From positions 1 through 64,000 of the forward strand of contig NZ_JAHBBF010000012.1 in the NCBI RefSeq assembly GCF_019331725.1: DNA of 64,000 bases. The letters run 5' to 3'. This DNA is from Bifidobacterium saguinibicoloris. GTDB taxonomy: Bacteria > Actinomycetota > Actinomycetes > Actinomycetales > Bifidobacteriaceae. Position numbers and translations under genes: made by a program. Positions 25,901 to 35,258 of this stretch are shown here, in pieces. How positions within the stretch are numbered: the first letter of the stretch is position 1; each line of letters opens with the position of its first letter. The notes beneath the pieces were generated by a model. The model was not told where the DNA came from, made no database searches, and was given only the letters and a program-made list of their open reading frames with translations.

Positions 25901-28177
25901 CGCTCCGACGCGTTCGACCGGAAGTACGCGTACGACGGCGACGACCTCGGCGCGACCTACACGGCCGGCAGGACCACGTTCAAGCTGTGGGCGCCGACCG
26001 CCACCGCGGTGACGCTGCGCATGTACAAGTCCACCGACCCCTCGTCCGACGTCGTCAACGTGCGCCAGTCGCTCGACAAGGCCGGCGACAAGGGCGTGTG
26101 GACGTTCGCCGTCGACGGCGACATGGCCGGCTACGCGTACGACTACGAACTCACGTTCGCCGACGGCACCGTCAACGTGTCCGCCGACCCGTACGCCACC
26201 GCCGCCGTGGCCAACGGCTCGCGCTCCGTCGTCCTCTCCGGCAAGGAGCAGGGCAGCGCCGGCAAGCGCATGAAGTCGTTCGGCGACCCCACCAACGCGA
26301 TCGTCACCGAGGCGAACGTGCGCGACATGACCATCTCGCCCACCTCCGGCGTGAGCGAGCAGAACCGCGGCAAGTACCTCGGCTTCGTCGAGGAGGGCAC
26401 CACGGTGAACGGCGCGAAGGGCGCGGCCGCCACCGGCGTCGACTACCTCAAGAGCCTCGGTGTGACGCACGTGCAGATCATGCCCGTCTACGACTACGGT
26501 TCCGTGGACGAGACCGGCGACCTGTCCTACAACGCCCAGGGCGCGCAGAACTGGGGCTACGACCCGGTCAACTACAACGTGCCCGAAGGCTCCTACTCCT
26601 CCGACCCGAGCGACCCCTCCGCCCGCGTCAAGGAGATGAAGCAGATGGTCAAGGGGCTGCATAAGAACGGCCTGTACGTGGTGATGGACGTGGTGTACAA
26701 CCACGTGTACAACGCCTCCACGCACGCGTTCAACCAGACCGTGCCCGGCTACTACTTCCGCTACGACGCCAACGGCAACCTGCTGAGCAACTCCGGCTGC
26801 GGCAACGACGTGGCGTCCGAACGCGCCATGGCCCGCAAGTACATCGTCGACTCGGTCACGTACTGGGCGAAGGAGTACAACGTGGACGGCTTCCGCTTCG
26901 ACCTCATGGGCCTGCTCGACCAGACCACGATGAAGGAGGTGCGCGCCGCGCTCGACAAGATCGACCCCGGCATCCTCGTCATCGGCGAAGGCTGGGACAT
27001 GACCGACGCGCTCGGCGACCAGGAGACCACGCAGGCGCACGCCGCCAACGTGCCCGGCGTCGCGTTCTTCAACGACTCCATCCGCGACGCCATCAAGGGC
27101 AGCGTGTTCTCCGACGGCGACACCGGCTTCATCACCGGCAAGGGCGGCCAGGAGGGGCTCATCGCCTCCAACGTGCTCGGCTGCCCCAACGGCAAGTCCG
27201 GCATCGGCGGCGGCGCATGGTGCGGCAACGCCGACTACGCGAACGCCGGCCAGGTGGTGCAGTACGTGGAGATCCACGACAACCTCACCCTGTACGACAA
27301 GCTCGTCAAGAGCGCGCCGAACGACTCCGAGGAGACGCGCCTCGCCCGCGCCAAGCTCGCCGACTCGCTCATCCTCCTCTCCCAGGGCGTGACCGACATG
27401 CAGTTCGGTCAGGAGTTCCTGCGCACCAAGGGCGGCGACGGCAACAGCTACAACGCCGGCGACGCGGTGAACGCCATCGACTGGAACCGCGTGGTGGAAC
27501 AGGCCGACTCCGTCGACTACGTGCGCGGGCTCATCGCCCTGCGCAAGGCCATCGGCGCGCTCCACCTGAGCGACTACGCCGACATCGCCAAGAACATGAC
27601 GGTCATCGCCCAGTCCGACGGCGTCGTCGCCTACCGTCTCACCGACGGTAAGGACACGTACGTGGTGGCGTTCAACGCCAACGGCTCCGCCGCGCACGTG
27701 ACCGGCGTGGACGCCGGCGAGTACACCGTGCTCGCCACGGACGGCAAGATCGCGGCTTCCGGCGTGGCCTCGGGCAAGGGCCTCGGCACGGTCACCGTGG
27801 GCGACGACGGTCTCGAGGCCGGCGCACTGTCCGCCACCGTCGTCAAGGCCGGCGTGGACGACGGTTCCGACGGCGGGTCCGACGGCGGGTCCGGCGACGG
27901 GTCCGGCGACGGGTCCGGCGACGGTGACAAGGGTGACGGCGACAACTCCGGCGACAAGGGCGATGGTTCCGGCGATGGTTCCGGTGACGGCTCCGACAAG
28001 GGCGACGCCGGCAAGCCATCCGATGGCAAGCCGTCCGCCGACGGCAAGGCCGACGGCAAGCCGGAAGGCCTGTCCAGGACCGGCGCGTCCGTGGCCGGCG
28101 CTGCGGCGGTCGTCACGATCGCGCTCGCCATCGGCGGCGTCACGCTCGTGCTGCGTCGTCGCGGCCTGCGCGACTGA
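22997..28177 (+). CDS. apuB: Extracellular bifunctional amylopullulanase (alpha-amylase + pullulanase)
   Basis: A 1726-aa secreted starch hydrolase. The signal peptide covers residues 1 to about 42. An N-terminal GH13 alpha-amylase domain follows: GFRVDAVKHIAN (nucleophile ~245), FFEQEV (acid/base ~280), VTNWDTERN (Asp ~349, with Trp where the usual motif has NHD). Carbohydrate-binding modules come next: a CBM25/26-like domain (~550-640) and two CBM41-like pullulanase domains (~655-870). Then CBM48-like FKLWAPTATAVTLRMY and a pullulanase domain: NWGYDP ~1185, GFRFDLMGL ~1300, VIGEGWD ~1330, EIHDNLTLYD ~1425. The C-terminus is a Gly/Ser/Asp linker, then LSRTG (28070-28084), a hydrophobic helix and RRRGLRD, a non-canonical sortase-type anchor. 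It matches bifidobacterial ApuB in architecture. The start at 22997 follows GGAAGGA. Confidence 0.95.
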   Translation: MRDRKHTGTGGSVPIVRRLVAAGAAVATLAAALTATPAALAAADTTGAAQTVAQSQTTTQTVAQTAARSDAHSDVIAIAFQNNWNSVAAECTQTYGPEGVGYVQVSPPMESIKGTAWWTSYQPVSYKLDSKLGTEAEFQNMIKVCNAAGVEIIADAVINHTSGADQGTGTGVAGSTYDGDGNFPAIPYTKENFHSCTKNIGDYTNADEVQNCRLTSLQDLDTSQEYVQDKLADYMNHLLELGVYGFRVDAVKHIANADVKAIKAKLAEKSGRDVDGIFFEQEVIGNASEAAAIQPINYVGNGKVSEFNYNAHLSAAFATDITSETKGLGKIGGDGWLDSSQAAVWVTNWDTERNSSALTYRKGSKYLLANAFMLAYDYGQPHIYSGYYFDNNDDGAPGATDTSVPDVTCPTDGSMAAGTWQCTQRWTAVRGMIGFHNAVSGTKVTDWKAYDANVLGFGRGTKGYLAINNSAKASKQTFRTSLPAGEYCNVYAVGDCSQTVTVRDDGTFEATLAANSAIAIHVGATPSTWTGTAKSDPTDPDLTVNDAAVTAATDTSRTIYYKLPAGWKQAYLHYGIGENWAEQGHEPMQDAGDGWVKLTVDPKGQSFEYVFTDDNGNWDNPNGGGNYTAKGHWTAVADHEASAGVPEDLNTYQPKTKVVVHYKAADGDAVADRGVYMWGTDKDGKTLDGAWHAFTGTDSYGQVFETTVDGAYEAGKIGVIVTTENWNKVGGDRMIDGSNGTAEIWVDGSQPDTTLTAAPDGYRKTADTIDVTIHYHRLSDDYATADGLKAWDIWGWADGVNGAAYPFSSHDDYGLIAKYTLKGSAMGTPQFIVRYGGDGWEAKDPDAADRTIPQSAITVNAEGTASAEIWLVQGDATVYTNGTLYNAAGTIVSAQMSDFTTITAKLNKTIPAEGLADKVTLDGAAIKGVKADGATVTITVDGELDVTKPYTLAIEGFGKQTVTLGAVVRSDAFDRKYAYDGDDLGATYTAGRTTFKLWAPTATAVTLRMYKSTDPSSDVVNVRQSLDKAGDKGVWTFAVDGDMAGYAYDYELTFADGTVNVSADPYATAAVANGSRSVVLSGKEQGSAGKRMKSFGDPTNAIVTEANVRDMTISPTSGVSEQNRGKYLGFVEEGTTVNGAKGAAATGVDYLKSLGVTHVQIMPVYDYGSVDETGDLSYNAQGAQNWGYDPVNYNVPEGSYSSDPSDPSARVKEMKQMVKGLHKNGLYVVMDVVYNHVYNASTHAFNQTVPGYYFRYDANGNLLSNSGCGNDVASERAMARKYIVDSVTYWAKEYNVDGFRFDLMGLLDQTTMKEVRAALDKIDPGILVIGEGWDMTDALGDQETTQAHAANVPGVAFFNDSIRDAIKGSVFSDGDTGFITGKGGQEGLIASNVLGCPNGKSGIGGGAWCGNADYANAGQVVQYVEIHDNLTLYDKLVKSAPNDSEETRLARAKLADSLILLSQGVTDMQFGQEFLRTKGGDGNSYNAGDAVNAIDWNRVVEQADSVDYVRGLIALRKAIGALHLSDYADIAKNMTVIAQSDGVVAYRLTDGKDTYVVAFNANGSAAHVTGVDAGEYTVLATDGKIAASGVASGKGLGTVTVGDDGLEAGALSATVVKAGVDDGSDGGSDGGSGDGSGDGSGDGDKGDGDNSGDKGDGSGDGSGDGSDKGDAGKPSDGKPSADGKADGKPEGLSRTGASVAGAAAVVTIALAIGGVTLVLRRRGLRD

Positions 28178-28185
28178 TGGTTGCG

Positions 28186-28226
28186 GGCCCGTCGGCCGAC
28201 CGTTCCGATCGTGCGGCCGACGGGCC
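28186..28226 (+). terminator. Hairpin after apuB
   Basis: A 13-bp perfect stem GGCCCGTCGGCCG / CGGCCGACGGGCC with a 15-nt loop, 9 nt after the apuB stop. It precedes a second, classical terminator. Confidence 0.5.
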
Positions 28227-28297
28227 GTACGTCCACCCGTTCCGCCGGTCTCCGGCGCCGCCGAGGCGGCATCCGGGGCCGGCGGAACCCTGCTTTC

Positions 28298-28327
28298 AAA
28301 ACCTGAGCGACATTCGCTCAGGTTTTT
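28298..28327 (+). terminator. Rho-independent terminator between apuB and dnaK
   Basis: A 13-bp stem AAAACCTGAGCGA / TCGCTCAGGTTTT with a 3-nt loop and a T run. It insulates the starch locus from the heat-shock operon. Confidence 0.85.
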
Positions 28328-28349
28328 GTGTCGAAAGTGGGAATAAACC

Positions 28350-28379
28350 TTGCATGTCGGAAGTTGAGTGGTGTAGGCT
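28350..28379 (+). promoter_or_regulatory. dnaK operon promoter
   Basis: TTGCAT (28350-28355), 18-nt spacer, TAGGCT (28374-28379). The -10 box lies inside the HAIR operator, so HspR binding would exclude RNA polymerase. Confidence 0.55.
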
Positions 28380-28383
28380 CAAG
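28363..28383. promoter_or_regulatory. HAIR operator (HspR binding site)
   Basis: GTTGAGT-N7-GCTCAAG compared with the HAIR consensus CTTGAGT-N7-ACTCAAG: two deviations, exact spacing. The repressor gene hspR is the last gene of the operon, giving the usual feedback loop. Confidence 0.75.
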
Positions 28384-28463
28384 TTCTGGAAGGTCCGGGA
28401 GACGGTCCCACCGGAACCCGGGCGAAGAACGTAAGAACGAACAACAACAAAGGAGCACACATT

Positions 28464-30344
<1,881 letters not shown>

Positions 30345-30355
30345 GGTCCCGTCCG

Positions 30356-31054
30356 ATGGCTGAGTTCAACAAGGACGACTACCTGAACGACCTGCCGGAT
30401 CCGGACGACGCGAAGAACGCCGCGTCGTCGGCTCCGGCCGACACCCCCGCCGACGCGGCCGCCGCCCAGAGCGGCGCCGCCCCGGCGGACGATGCCGCCA
30501 AGACGGACGCGTCGCAGGCCGACGCATCGCAGACCGCAGGCAAGGCCGACGACGCCAAGGCCGACATCGCCTCCGCGGACGACGCGAAGGGCGGCAACAA
30601 GGCCGAAGGCGACACCCTGACCCCGCTGGGCCAGGCCAAGAAGGAGGCCGCCGAATACCTCGAGGCGCTGCAGCGCGAGCGCGCGGAGTTCATCAACTAC
30701 CGCAACCGCGCCAAGAAGGAGCAGGAACGCTTCCGCCAGCACGGCATCATCGACGTGCTCACTGCGCTGCTGCCCGCGCTCGACGACATCGACCGCATCC
30801 GCGCCAACAGCGAGATGGACGACTCCTTCAAGGCCGTCGCCGCGAAGATCGACAAGGCGTTCGAGAAGTTCGGCGTCGAGAAGTTCGGCGAGGCCGGCGA
30901 GGAATTCGACCCGACCAAGCACGACGCCATCCTCCACAAGCCCGACGCCGCGGCCGAGAAGGACACCGTCGACACCGTGGTGGAGGCCGGCTACCGCATC
31001 GGCGACCGCGTGATCCGCGCCGCCCGCGTCGTCGTCGCCTCGCCGCAGCACTGA
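30356..31054 (+). CDS. grpE: Nucleotide exchange factor GrpE
   Basis: A 232-aa GrpE. The first ~85 residues are acidic and Ala-rich (disordered). The long dimerisation helix follows (AKKEAAEYLEALQRERAEFI, NYRNRAKKEQERFRQHG), then the beta domain with FDPTKHDAILHKPD and TVVEAGYRIGDRVIRAARV. It releases ADP from DnaK. The gap to dnaK is 11 nt and no strong ribosome-binding site is seen, so coupling to dnaK translation is likely. Confidence 0.96.
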   Translation: MAEFNKDDYLNDLPDPDDAKNAASSAPADTPADAAAAQSGAAPADDAAKTDASQADASQTAGKADDAKADIASADDAKGGNKAEGDTLTPLGQAKKEAAEYLEALQRERAEFINYRNRAKKEQERFRQHGIIDVLTALLPALDDIDRIRANSEMDDSFKAVAAKIDKAFEKFGVEKFGEAGEEFDPTKHDAILHKPDAAAEKDTVDTVVEAGYRIGDRVIRAARVVVASPQH

Positions 31055-31074
31055 TCCGACATCGATCGAATATC

Positions 31075-31100
31075 CGGCTCCCCTCCAACCAGGGGAGCCG
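31075..31100 (+). terminator. Hairpin between grpE and dnaJ
   Basis: A 10-bp stem CGGCTCCCCT / AGGGGAGCCG with a 6-nt loop, not followed by a T run. Probably an attenuator or mRNA-processing/stability element that lowers dnaJ-hspR expression relative to dnaK-grpE. Confidence 0.5.
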
Positions 31101-31156
31101 ATGCATACATGACAGACTCCGTACACACGAAATACGCAACACGAAAGGAGACATGA

Positions 31157-32179
31157 ATGGCTGAGAACGAATGGCTGAGCAAAGACTTCTACAAAGTCCT
31201 TGGTGTCTCCAAGGACGCCACCGACGCCGACATCACCAAGGCGTACCGCAAGCTGGCGCGCAAATACCACCCGGACCTCAACAAGACCAAGGAGGCCGAG
31301 GAGAAGTTCAAGGACATCTCCGAAGCCTACGACGTGCTGAGCAACAAGGACCAGCGCCAGAAGTACGATGCGATCCGCCAGTTCGGCATGGGCGGGGCCC
31401 GCTTCGCCGGAGGATCCGGCCAGGGCGGCTTCGACGCCTCCGGATTCTCCGACATCTTCGGCTCCATGTTCGGCGCCGGTGCCGGTGCCGGCATGGGCGG
31501 CAACGGCTCGCGCATCCGCTTCTCCACGTCCGGCGGCGGCAACCCGAACCTCAACGACATCTTCTCGATGTTCGGCGGCGCGGCCGGCGCGGGCGCCCAG
31601 GGCGGCTCGCCCTACGGCAACGCGGGCGGCTACTCCTACGAGGAGCCGCCGCAGCCCCAGAAGGGCAAGGACCGCAACTCCAAGGTCAGCCTGAGCCTGC
31701 GCCAGGCCGCCAAGGGAGCCACCGTGTCCCTGTCCGTGGACGGCTCGAAGTTCAAGACCCACATCCCCGCGGGCATGCGCGACGGGCAGAAGATCCGCCT
31801 CGCCGGCAAGGGCCACGCGGGCCTCAACGGCGGCAAGCACGGCGACCTGTACCTGCAGGTCAGCGTGAAGCCGGACCCGGTGTTCACCATGCGCGGGCAT
31901 GACCTCGTGATGGACCTGCCCGTCACTGTGGGCCAGGCCGTGACCGGCGCCAAGGTCGAGGCGAAGGACATCGACGGCGAACCCGTCACCTTCAAGGTGC
32001 CCGCCGGCTCGTCCAGCGGCACCGAAGTGAAAGTCGCCGGCAAGGGCGTGCAGTCCGGCAACACGCCGGGCGACCTCATCGGCCGCGTGATGATCCAGGT
32101 GCCCGCCAAGCCGGGCCTCGGCGTCAAGCACGCCGCCAAGGAGTTCGACAAGGCCGCAGGCGACTATCTCAACGCCTGA
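31157..32179 (+). CDS. dnaJ: Co-chaperone DnaJ (zinc-finger-less, CbpA-like)
   Basis: A 340-aa J-protein. The J domain covers residues 1 to about 75 with HPD in [16 protein letters not shown] Gly/Phe/Met-rich linker follows up to about residue 175. The C-terminal substrate-binding domains start at [14 protein letters not shown] and include [18 protein letters not shown]. There are no CxxCxGxG repeats, so it is the zinc-finger-less class often called DnaJ1/CbpA in Actinobacteria. A full-length zinc-containing DnaJ may exist elsewhere. AAAGGAG precedes the ATG at 31157; an out-of-frame ATG at 31153 reads only three codons. Confidence 0.95.
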   Translation: MAENEWLSKDFYKVLGVSKDATDADITKAYRKLARKYHPDLNKTKEAEEKFKDISEAYDVLSNKDQRQKYDAIRQFGMGGARFAGGSGQGGFDASGFSDIFGSMFGAGAGAGMGGNGSRIRFSTSGGGNPNLNDIFSMFGGAAGAGAQGGSPYGNAGGYSYEEPPQPQKGKDRNSKVSLSLRQAAKGATVSLSVDGSKFKTHIPAGMRDGQKIRLAGKGHAGLNGGKHGDLYLQVSVKPDPVFTMRGHDLVMDLPVTVGQAVTGAKVEAKDIDGEPVTFKVPAGSSSGTEVKVAGKGVQSGNTPGDLIGRVMIQVPAKPGLGVKHAAKEFDKAAGDYLNA

Positions 32180-32362
32180 ACCGTCGAACGCCGGTCCACA
32201 CCGACATGCCCGGCCGGTCCATCCCGTGGTGCGGATGGGCCGGCCGCGGTCGTGCCGGTTCCCGCCCGCCCCGTGCAGGGGCTCGCGGCATGCGCCCGGC
32301 ATGCCGCCGCATATACGTACGCATACACGTAGAACGCACCGCACGCTTCAAGGAGGTGAACG

Positions 32363-32980
32363 ATGGCGAGAATCGCACGCCAGACGCGCCAGCTGTACGC
32401 GATGTGCGCGGCCGCGATCGTGCTCGGACGCGCCGACCTCGACGGCGCCGACGACGCCGGATTCGACCTCGAACTCGCCGTCTTCACCGTGGGACAGGCC
32501 GCCGAACTCGCCGGCATCCACCCGCAGACCTTGCGCCAATACGACCGCATCGGACTCGTCGTGCCGCAACGCACCGAAGGCGGCGCGCGGCGCTACAGCC
32601 TGCGCGACATCGACCGCCTCGTCCAGGCGCAACGGCTCAGCCAGGACGAAGGCATCGGCATCGCCGGCGTGGTCCGCATCCTCTCCCTGCAGGAGGAGAA
32701 CCGGCAGCTGCGGCGCCAGGTCAGGCGATTGCAGTCGGCCGGCACGGAAAGCGTGTTCGCCGCCGGACGCGACGGCGACATCGTCGAAATGCAACGTTCC
32801 AACAGCGCACGCATGTGGCGTCGCGCCATTCGCACCCAGCTGCGGGAACTGCCGGGCGGCAGCCAGTCGTACGCCGCCGGACGCGGCGGACGCGACGGAC
32901 GTGGCGGATACGACGGTCGCGACGGCGCGGGATACCGCGGCGACGACCCGGACGCCAAATCGCTCGTCCTGTGGCGGTGA
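32363..32980 (+). CDS. hspR: Heat-shock repressor HspR (MerR family)
   Basis: A 205-aa MerR-family repressor. The DNA-binding domain VFTVGQAAELAGIHPQTLRQ (about residues 40-59) is followed by YDRIGLVVP and RRYSLRDIDRLVQAQRLSQD, typical of HspR. A coiled-coil helix (LSLQEENRQLRRQVRRLQ) follows, and the tail is rich in Gly, Arg and Asp. In related bacteria HspR needs DnaK as co-repressor and binds HAIR sites such as the one at 28363-28383. AGGAGGTGA precedes the ATG. The N-terminal ~38 residues before the HTH are longer than in most homologues. Confidence 0.92.
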   Translation: MARIARQTRQLYAMCAAAIVLGRADLDGADDAGFDLELAVFTVGQAAELAGIHPQTLRQYDRIGLVVPQRTEGGARRYSLRDIDRLVQAQRLSQDEGIGIAGVVRILSLQEENRQLRRQVRRLQSAGTESVFAAGRDGDIVEMQRSNSARMWRRAIRTQLRELPGGSQSYAAGRGGRDGRGGYDGRDGAGYRGDDPDAKSLVLWR

Positions 32981-33206
32981 CGCCGCGGACGCGACGTGGC
33001 GGCCCACGTACGTGACGCACGACTCTGTACGGTCGTGACATCGCCGTGTCCGATTCCGCGATTCCCCACGTCGTGTCCGTCGTACCCGTTTGGTGAGATG
33101 ATGGCGGAAGCCATGCGCGATCGGAGCGCATCGCAAGGCGGGAGACCGCATTGCGGGCGGTCGGATCGCCGACGCACACGCGCATCGCACGACGGACGGA
33201 GGAAAC

Positions 33207-33887
33207 ATGCAGGTCAAAGCCGTGTTCTGGGATCTCGACGGCACGCTCATCGATTCCGAACCCCTCTGGCATGACGGCGAAATCGAGATCGCCGCAGCCA
33301 ACAACGGACACTGGACCGAGGAACTCGGCTGGGAATGCTCCGGCACCCCCGTGCCCGACGTCGCCCGCAAGATGATCGAACACGGATGCACGTTGGGCGT
33401 CGAAGCGATCGACAAGCAGCTCAAGCAGTACGTGTTCGACCACGAGAAGGCGCACATGCCGTGGATCCCCGGCGTGCTCGACACCCTGCGCTCCCTCAAG
33501 GAGGCCGGCGTGCCGTCCGTGCTCGTCAGCACCTCGCCGCGCCCGATTGTGGAGAACGTGCTCGACGCCGCCCCCGGCCTGTTCGCCGGATACGTGTGCG
33601 GCGACGACGACGCCAAGCACAAGCCCTCGCCCGAACCTTACCTGCTCGCCGCCTCCAAGCTCGGCATCGCGCCCGAGGACATGGCCGAATGCGTGGTGTT
33701 CGAGGACACGCTCGTGGGCCTCACCGCGGGCGCAGCGTCCGGCGCCACGCTCATCGCGCAGACCTGCACCATCCGCACCGACACGTCGCAGGGGCCGCAG
33801 TTCAAGTCCATCGACGGCTACGAAGGCGTCGACGCCGAGGCCGTCGACGGGTTCGTACGCGAACGGCTCGCAAGCGACGGCGAGTGA
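33207..33887 (+). CDS. HAD-superfamily hydrolase (beta-phosphoglucomutase/phosphatase-like)
   Basis: A 226-aa HAD class IA enzyme. Motif I FWDLDGTLIDSEPLWHD has both catalytic Asp; motif II SVLVSTSPRPIVENVL; motif III HKPSPEPYLLAASKLG; motif IV VVFEDTLVGLTAGAASGA. The cap domain lies between residues ~18 and ~85. The DxDGTLIDSEP form is typical of phosphatases/phosphoglucomutases acting on sugar phosphates. GGAGG stands 7 nt before the ATG. It is monocistronic, between hspR and dedA. Confidence 0.88.
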   Translation: MQVKAVFWDLDGTLIDSEPLWHDGEIEIAAANNGHWTEELGWECSGTPVPDVARKMIEHGCTLGVEAIDKQLKQYVFDHEKAHMPWIPGVLDTLRSLKEAGVPSVLVSTSPRPIVENVLDAAPGLFAGYVCGDDDAKHKPSPEPYLLAASKLGIAPEDMAECVVFEDTLVGLTAGAASGATLIAQTCTIRTDTSQGPQFKSIDGYEGVDAEAVDGFVRERLASDGE

Positions 33888-33933
33888 GGCTGGGCGGGCG
33901 GATCGTGGACGGATCGCGGGCGGGCGGTGACGC

Positions 33934-34031
33934 CGCGCGCACGCGCGCACGCGTGCGTGTGTGTCGTGTGTGTCGTGTGTGTCGTGTGTGGCGTGTGTGT
34001 GCGTGCGGTGTGTGTGCGGCGTGTGCGTGGT
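33934..34031. repeat. GT/GC-rich alternating purine-pyrimidine tract
   Basis: Strict purine-pyrimidine alternation runs for 31 bp (33934-33964), then continues as three tandem GTGTGTGTC-like units and further GTGTG blocks with single breaks up to about 34031. Non-coding. Such tracts can adopt Z-DNA and are prone to slippage. Confidence 0.75.
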
Positions 34032-34246
34032 CGTCGGTCTTCGCGATTCCTTCGCTTCCCGGTGATTTTTCCTAGTGGTTTCTTATGGGGGCTGCTGGTA
34101 TCGTGATGGACGGTCCGCATGCCGACGTCCGCCCGCCGTCCACCTGACCGGCGACCCGGCGGCCAGACGGCGATCGGCGGCCCCGCCCCACGGGCTCAGG
34201 CCCTGGCGGCATGAACCATCGCTGAACAGGAATCACACAGGAAAAC

Positions 34247-34933
34247 ATGGGTTTCGTACATTTCATCATCGAACTGCTCAAGGATCCGCGCGCGGCCATC
34301 GCCAGCTGGATCGCCATGGGCGTGGCCCCCACGCTCGGCTTCATCTTCCTCATCATCTTCATCGAGACGGGCGTGGTGTTCTTCCCGTTCCTTCCCGGTG
34401 ACTCCCTGCTGTTCGCCGCCGGCGTGTTCGCCGCACCCGACGCGCAGACCGGCCAGGTGGCCCTGCCGCTGCACTTCCTGCTGCCCGTGGTGTGGTGCGC
34501 ACCGATCATCGGCGACCAGTGCAACTACTTCATCGGCCACTTCTTCGGCCGTCGCATCATCGAATCCGGCAAGGTCAAGGCCATGACGCCGGAGCGCATC
34601 GCCAAGACTGAAGCGATGATCGAGAAGTGGGGCCCGCTCGCCGTGTTCCTCGGACGCTTCTTCCCGTTCATCCGCACGTTCATGCCGTTCATCTCCGGCA
34701 TCTCCGGCATGCGCTGGAGGCGGTTCACGCCGTTCTCCGTGCTCGGCGGCTTCATCTGGTCGTCCCTGTTCACGCTGCTCGGCTACTTCTTCGGCAACAT
34801 CCCCGCCGTGCAGCAGCACTTCGAGCTCGTCATCGTGCTCATCCTGCTGGTCTCGCTGATTCCGACCATCGTGGGCCTCGTCAAGGCCAAGTTCGGCAAG
34901 AAGAAGCCGGCCGAGGCCGAAGCCGCGGAGTGA
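34247..34933 (+). CDS. DedA family membrane protein
   Basis: A 228-aa integral membrane protein of the DedA/SNARE-associated (VTT) family. Family signatures are FFPFLPGDSLLFAAGVFA (residues ~45-62), the Gly-Arg motif LGRFFPFIRTFMPFISGISG (~142-161) and a C-terminal basic tail (AKFGKKKPAEAEAAE). DedA proteins are lipid scramblases/flippases, in some cases for undecaprenyl phosphate, and support envelope integrity. AGGAAA precedes the ATG. A strong terminator follows at 34989. Confidence 0.92.
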   Translation: MGFVHFIIELLKDPRAAIASWIAMGVAPTLGFIFLIIFIETGVVFFPFLPGDSLLFAAGVFAAPDAQTGQVALPLHFLLPVVWCAPIIGDQCNYFIGHFFGRRIIESGKVKAMTPERIAKTEAMIEKWGPLAVFLGRFFPFIRTFMPFISGISGMRWRRFTPFSVLGGFIWSSLFTLLGYFFGNIPAVQQHFELVIVLILLVSLIPTIVGLVKAKFGKKKPAEAEAAE

Positions 34934-34988
34934 GTGCGGGGCGAGTGTGGCGCGCGTGGCACGAGTGCTGGGGCGTCTCGTGGCGTTC

Positions 34989-35018
34989 AAGGCCCGACTC
35001 TTTGGAGTCGGGCCTTTG
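34989..35018 (+). terminator. Rho-independent terminator after dedA
   Basis: A 12-bp perfect stem AAGGCCCGACTC / GAGTCGGGCCTT with loop TTTG, then TTG. Classical form. Confidence 0.8.
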
Positions 35019-35126
35019 TCGTATCCGCGTATGTGTTCGTGCCGGGTTGTGCCGGGTCGCGCCGAGGCGGAGGGGCGGACCGGGCTGTCCCCGGTTGCGC
35101 CGGGCCGGTCACCGATTCGGATTTCT

Positions 35127-35218
35127 GTAGTTGGAGAATTCGGATTTTGGTAGTTGAGATTTTCGGATTATTGTAGTTGGAGAATTCGGATTTTGGTAGT
35201 TGAGATTTTCGGATTATT
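35127..35218 (+). repeat. 4 x 23-bp tandem repeat upstream of an ATPase gene
   Basis: Two alternating 23-mers, GTAGTTGGAGAATTCGGATTTTG and a diverged version starting GTAGTTGAGATTTTCGG, each present twice in perfect alternation (46-bp superunit exactly duplicated). The array ends 40 nt before the AAA/DUF4143 start and is much more AT-rich than its surroundings. Likely a regulatory repeat or a site of repeated protein binding. Confidence 0.8.
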
Positions 35219-35258
35219 GCAGTCGTGAGATCCGGGCGTCGAGGAAGGGGCAGGAATC

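Noticed and set aside
22964..27697. 1577-codon open frame on the minus strand opposite apuB
   Set aside because: It is the antisense shadow of apuB caused by GC-rich third positions; composition (Val/Gly/Asp/His-rich) is not protein-like and apuB has clear domains.
27865..28020. GGCGACGGGTCC-type repeats in apuB as a minisatellite
   Set aside because: They encode the Gly/Ser/Asp wall-spanning linker that precedes the LSRTG anchor; an ordinary feature of sortase-type surface proteins.
35127..35218. Possible CRISPR array
   Set aside because: The 23-bp units are directly adjacent without spacers; no cas genes in the window.
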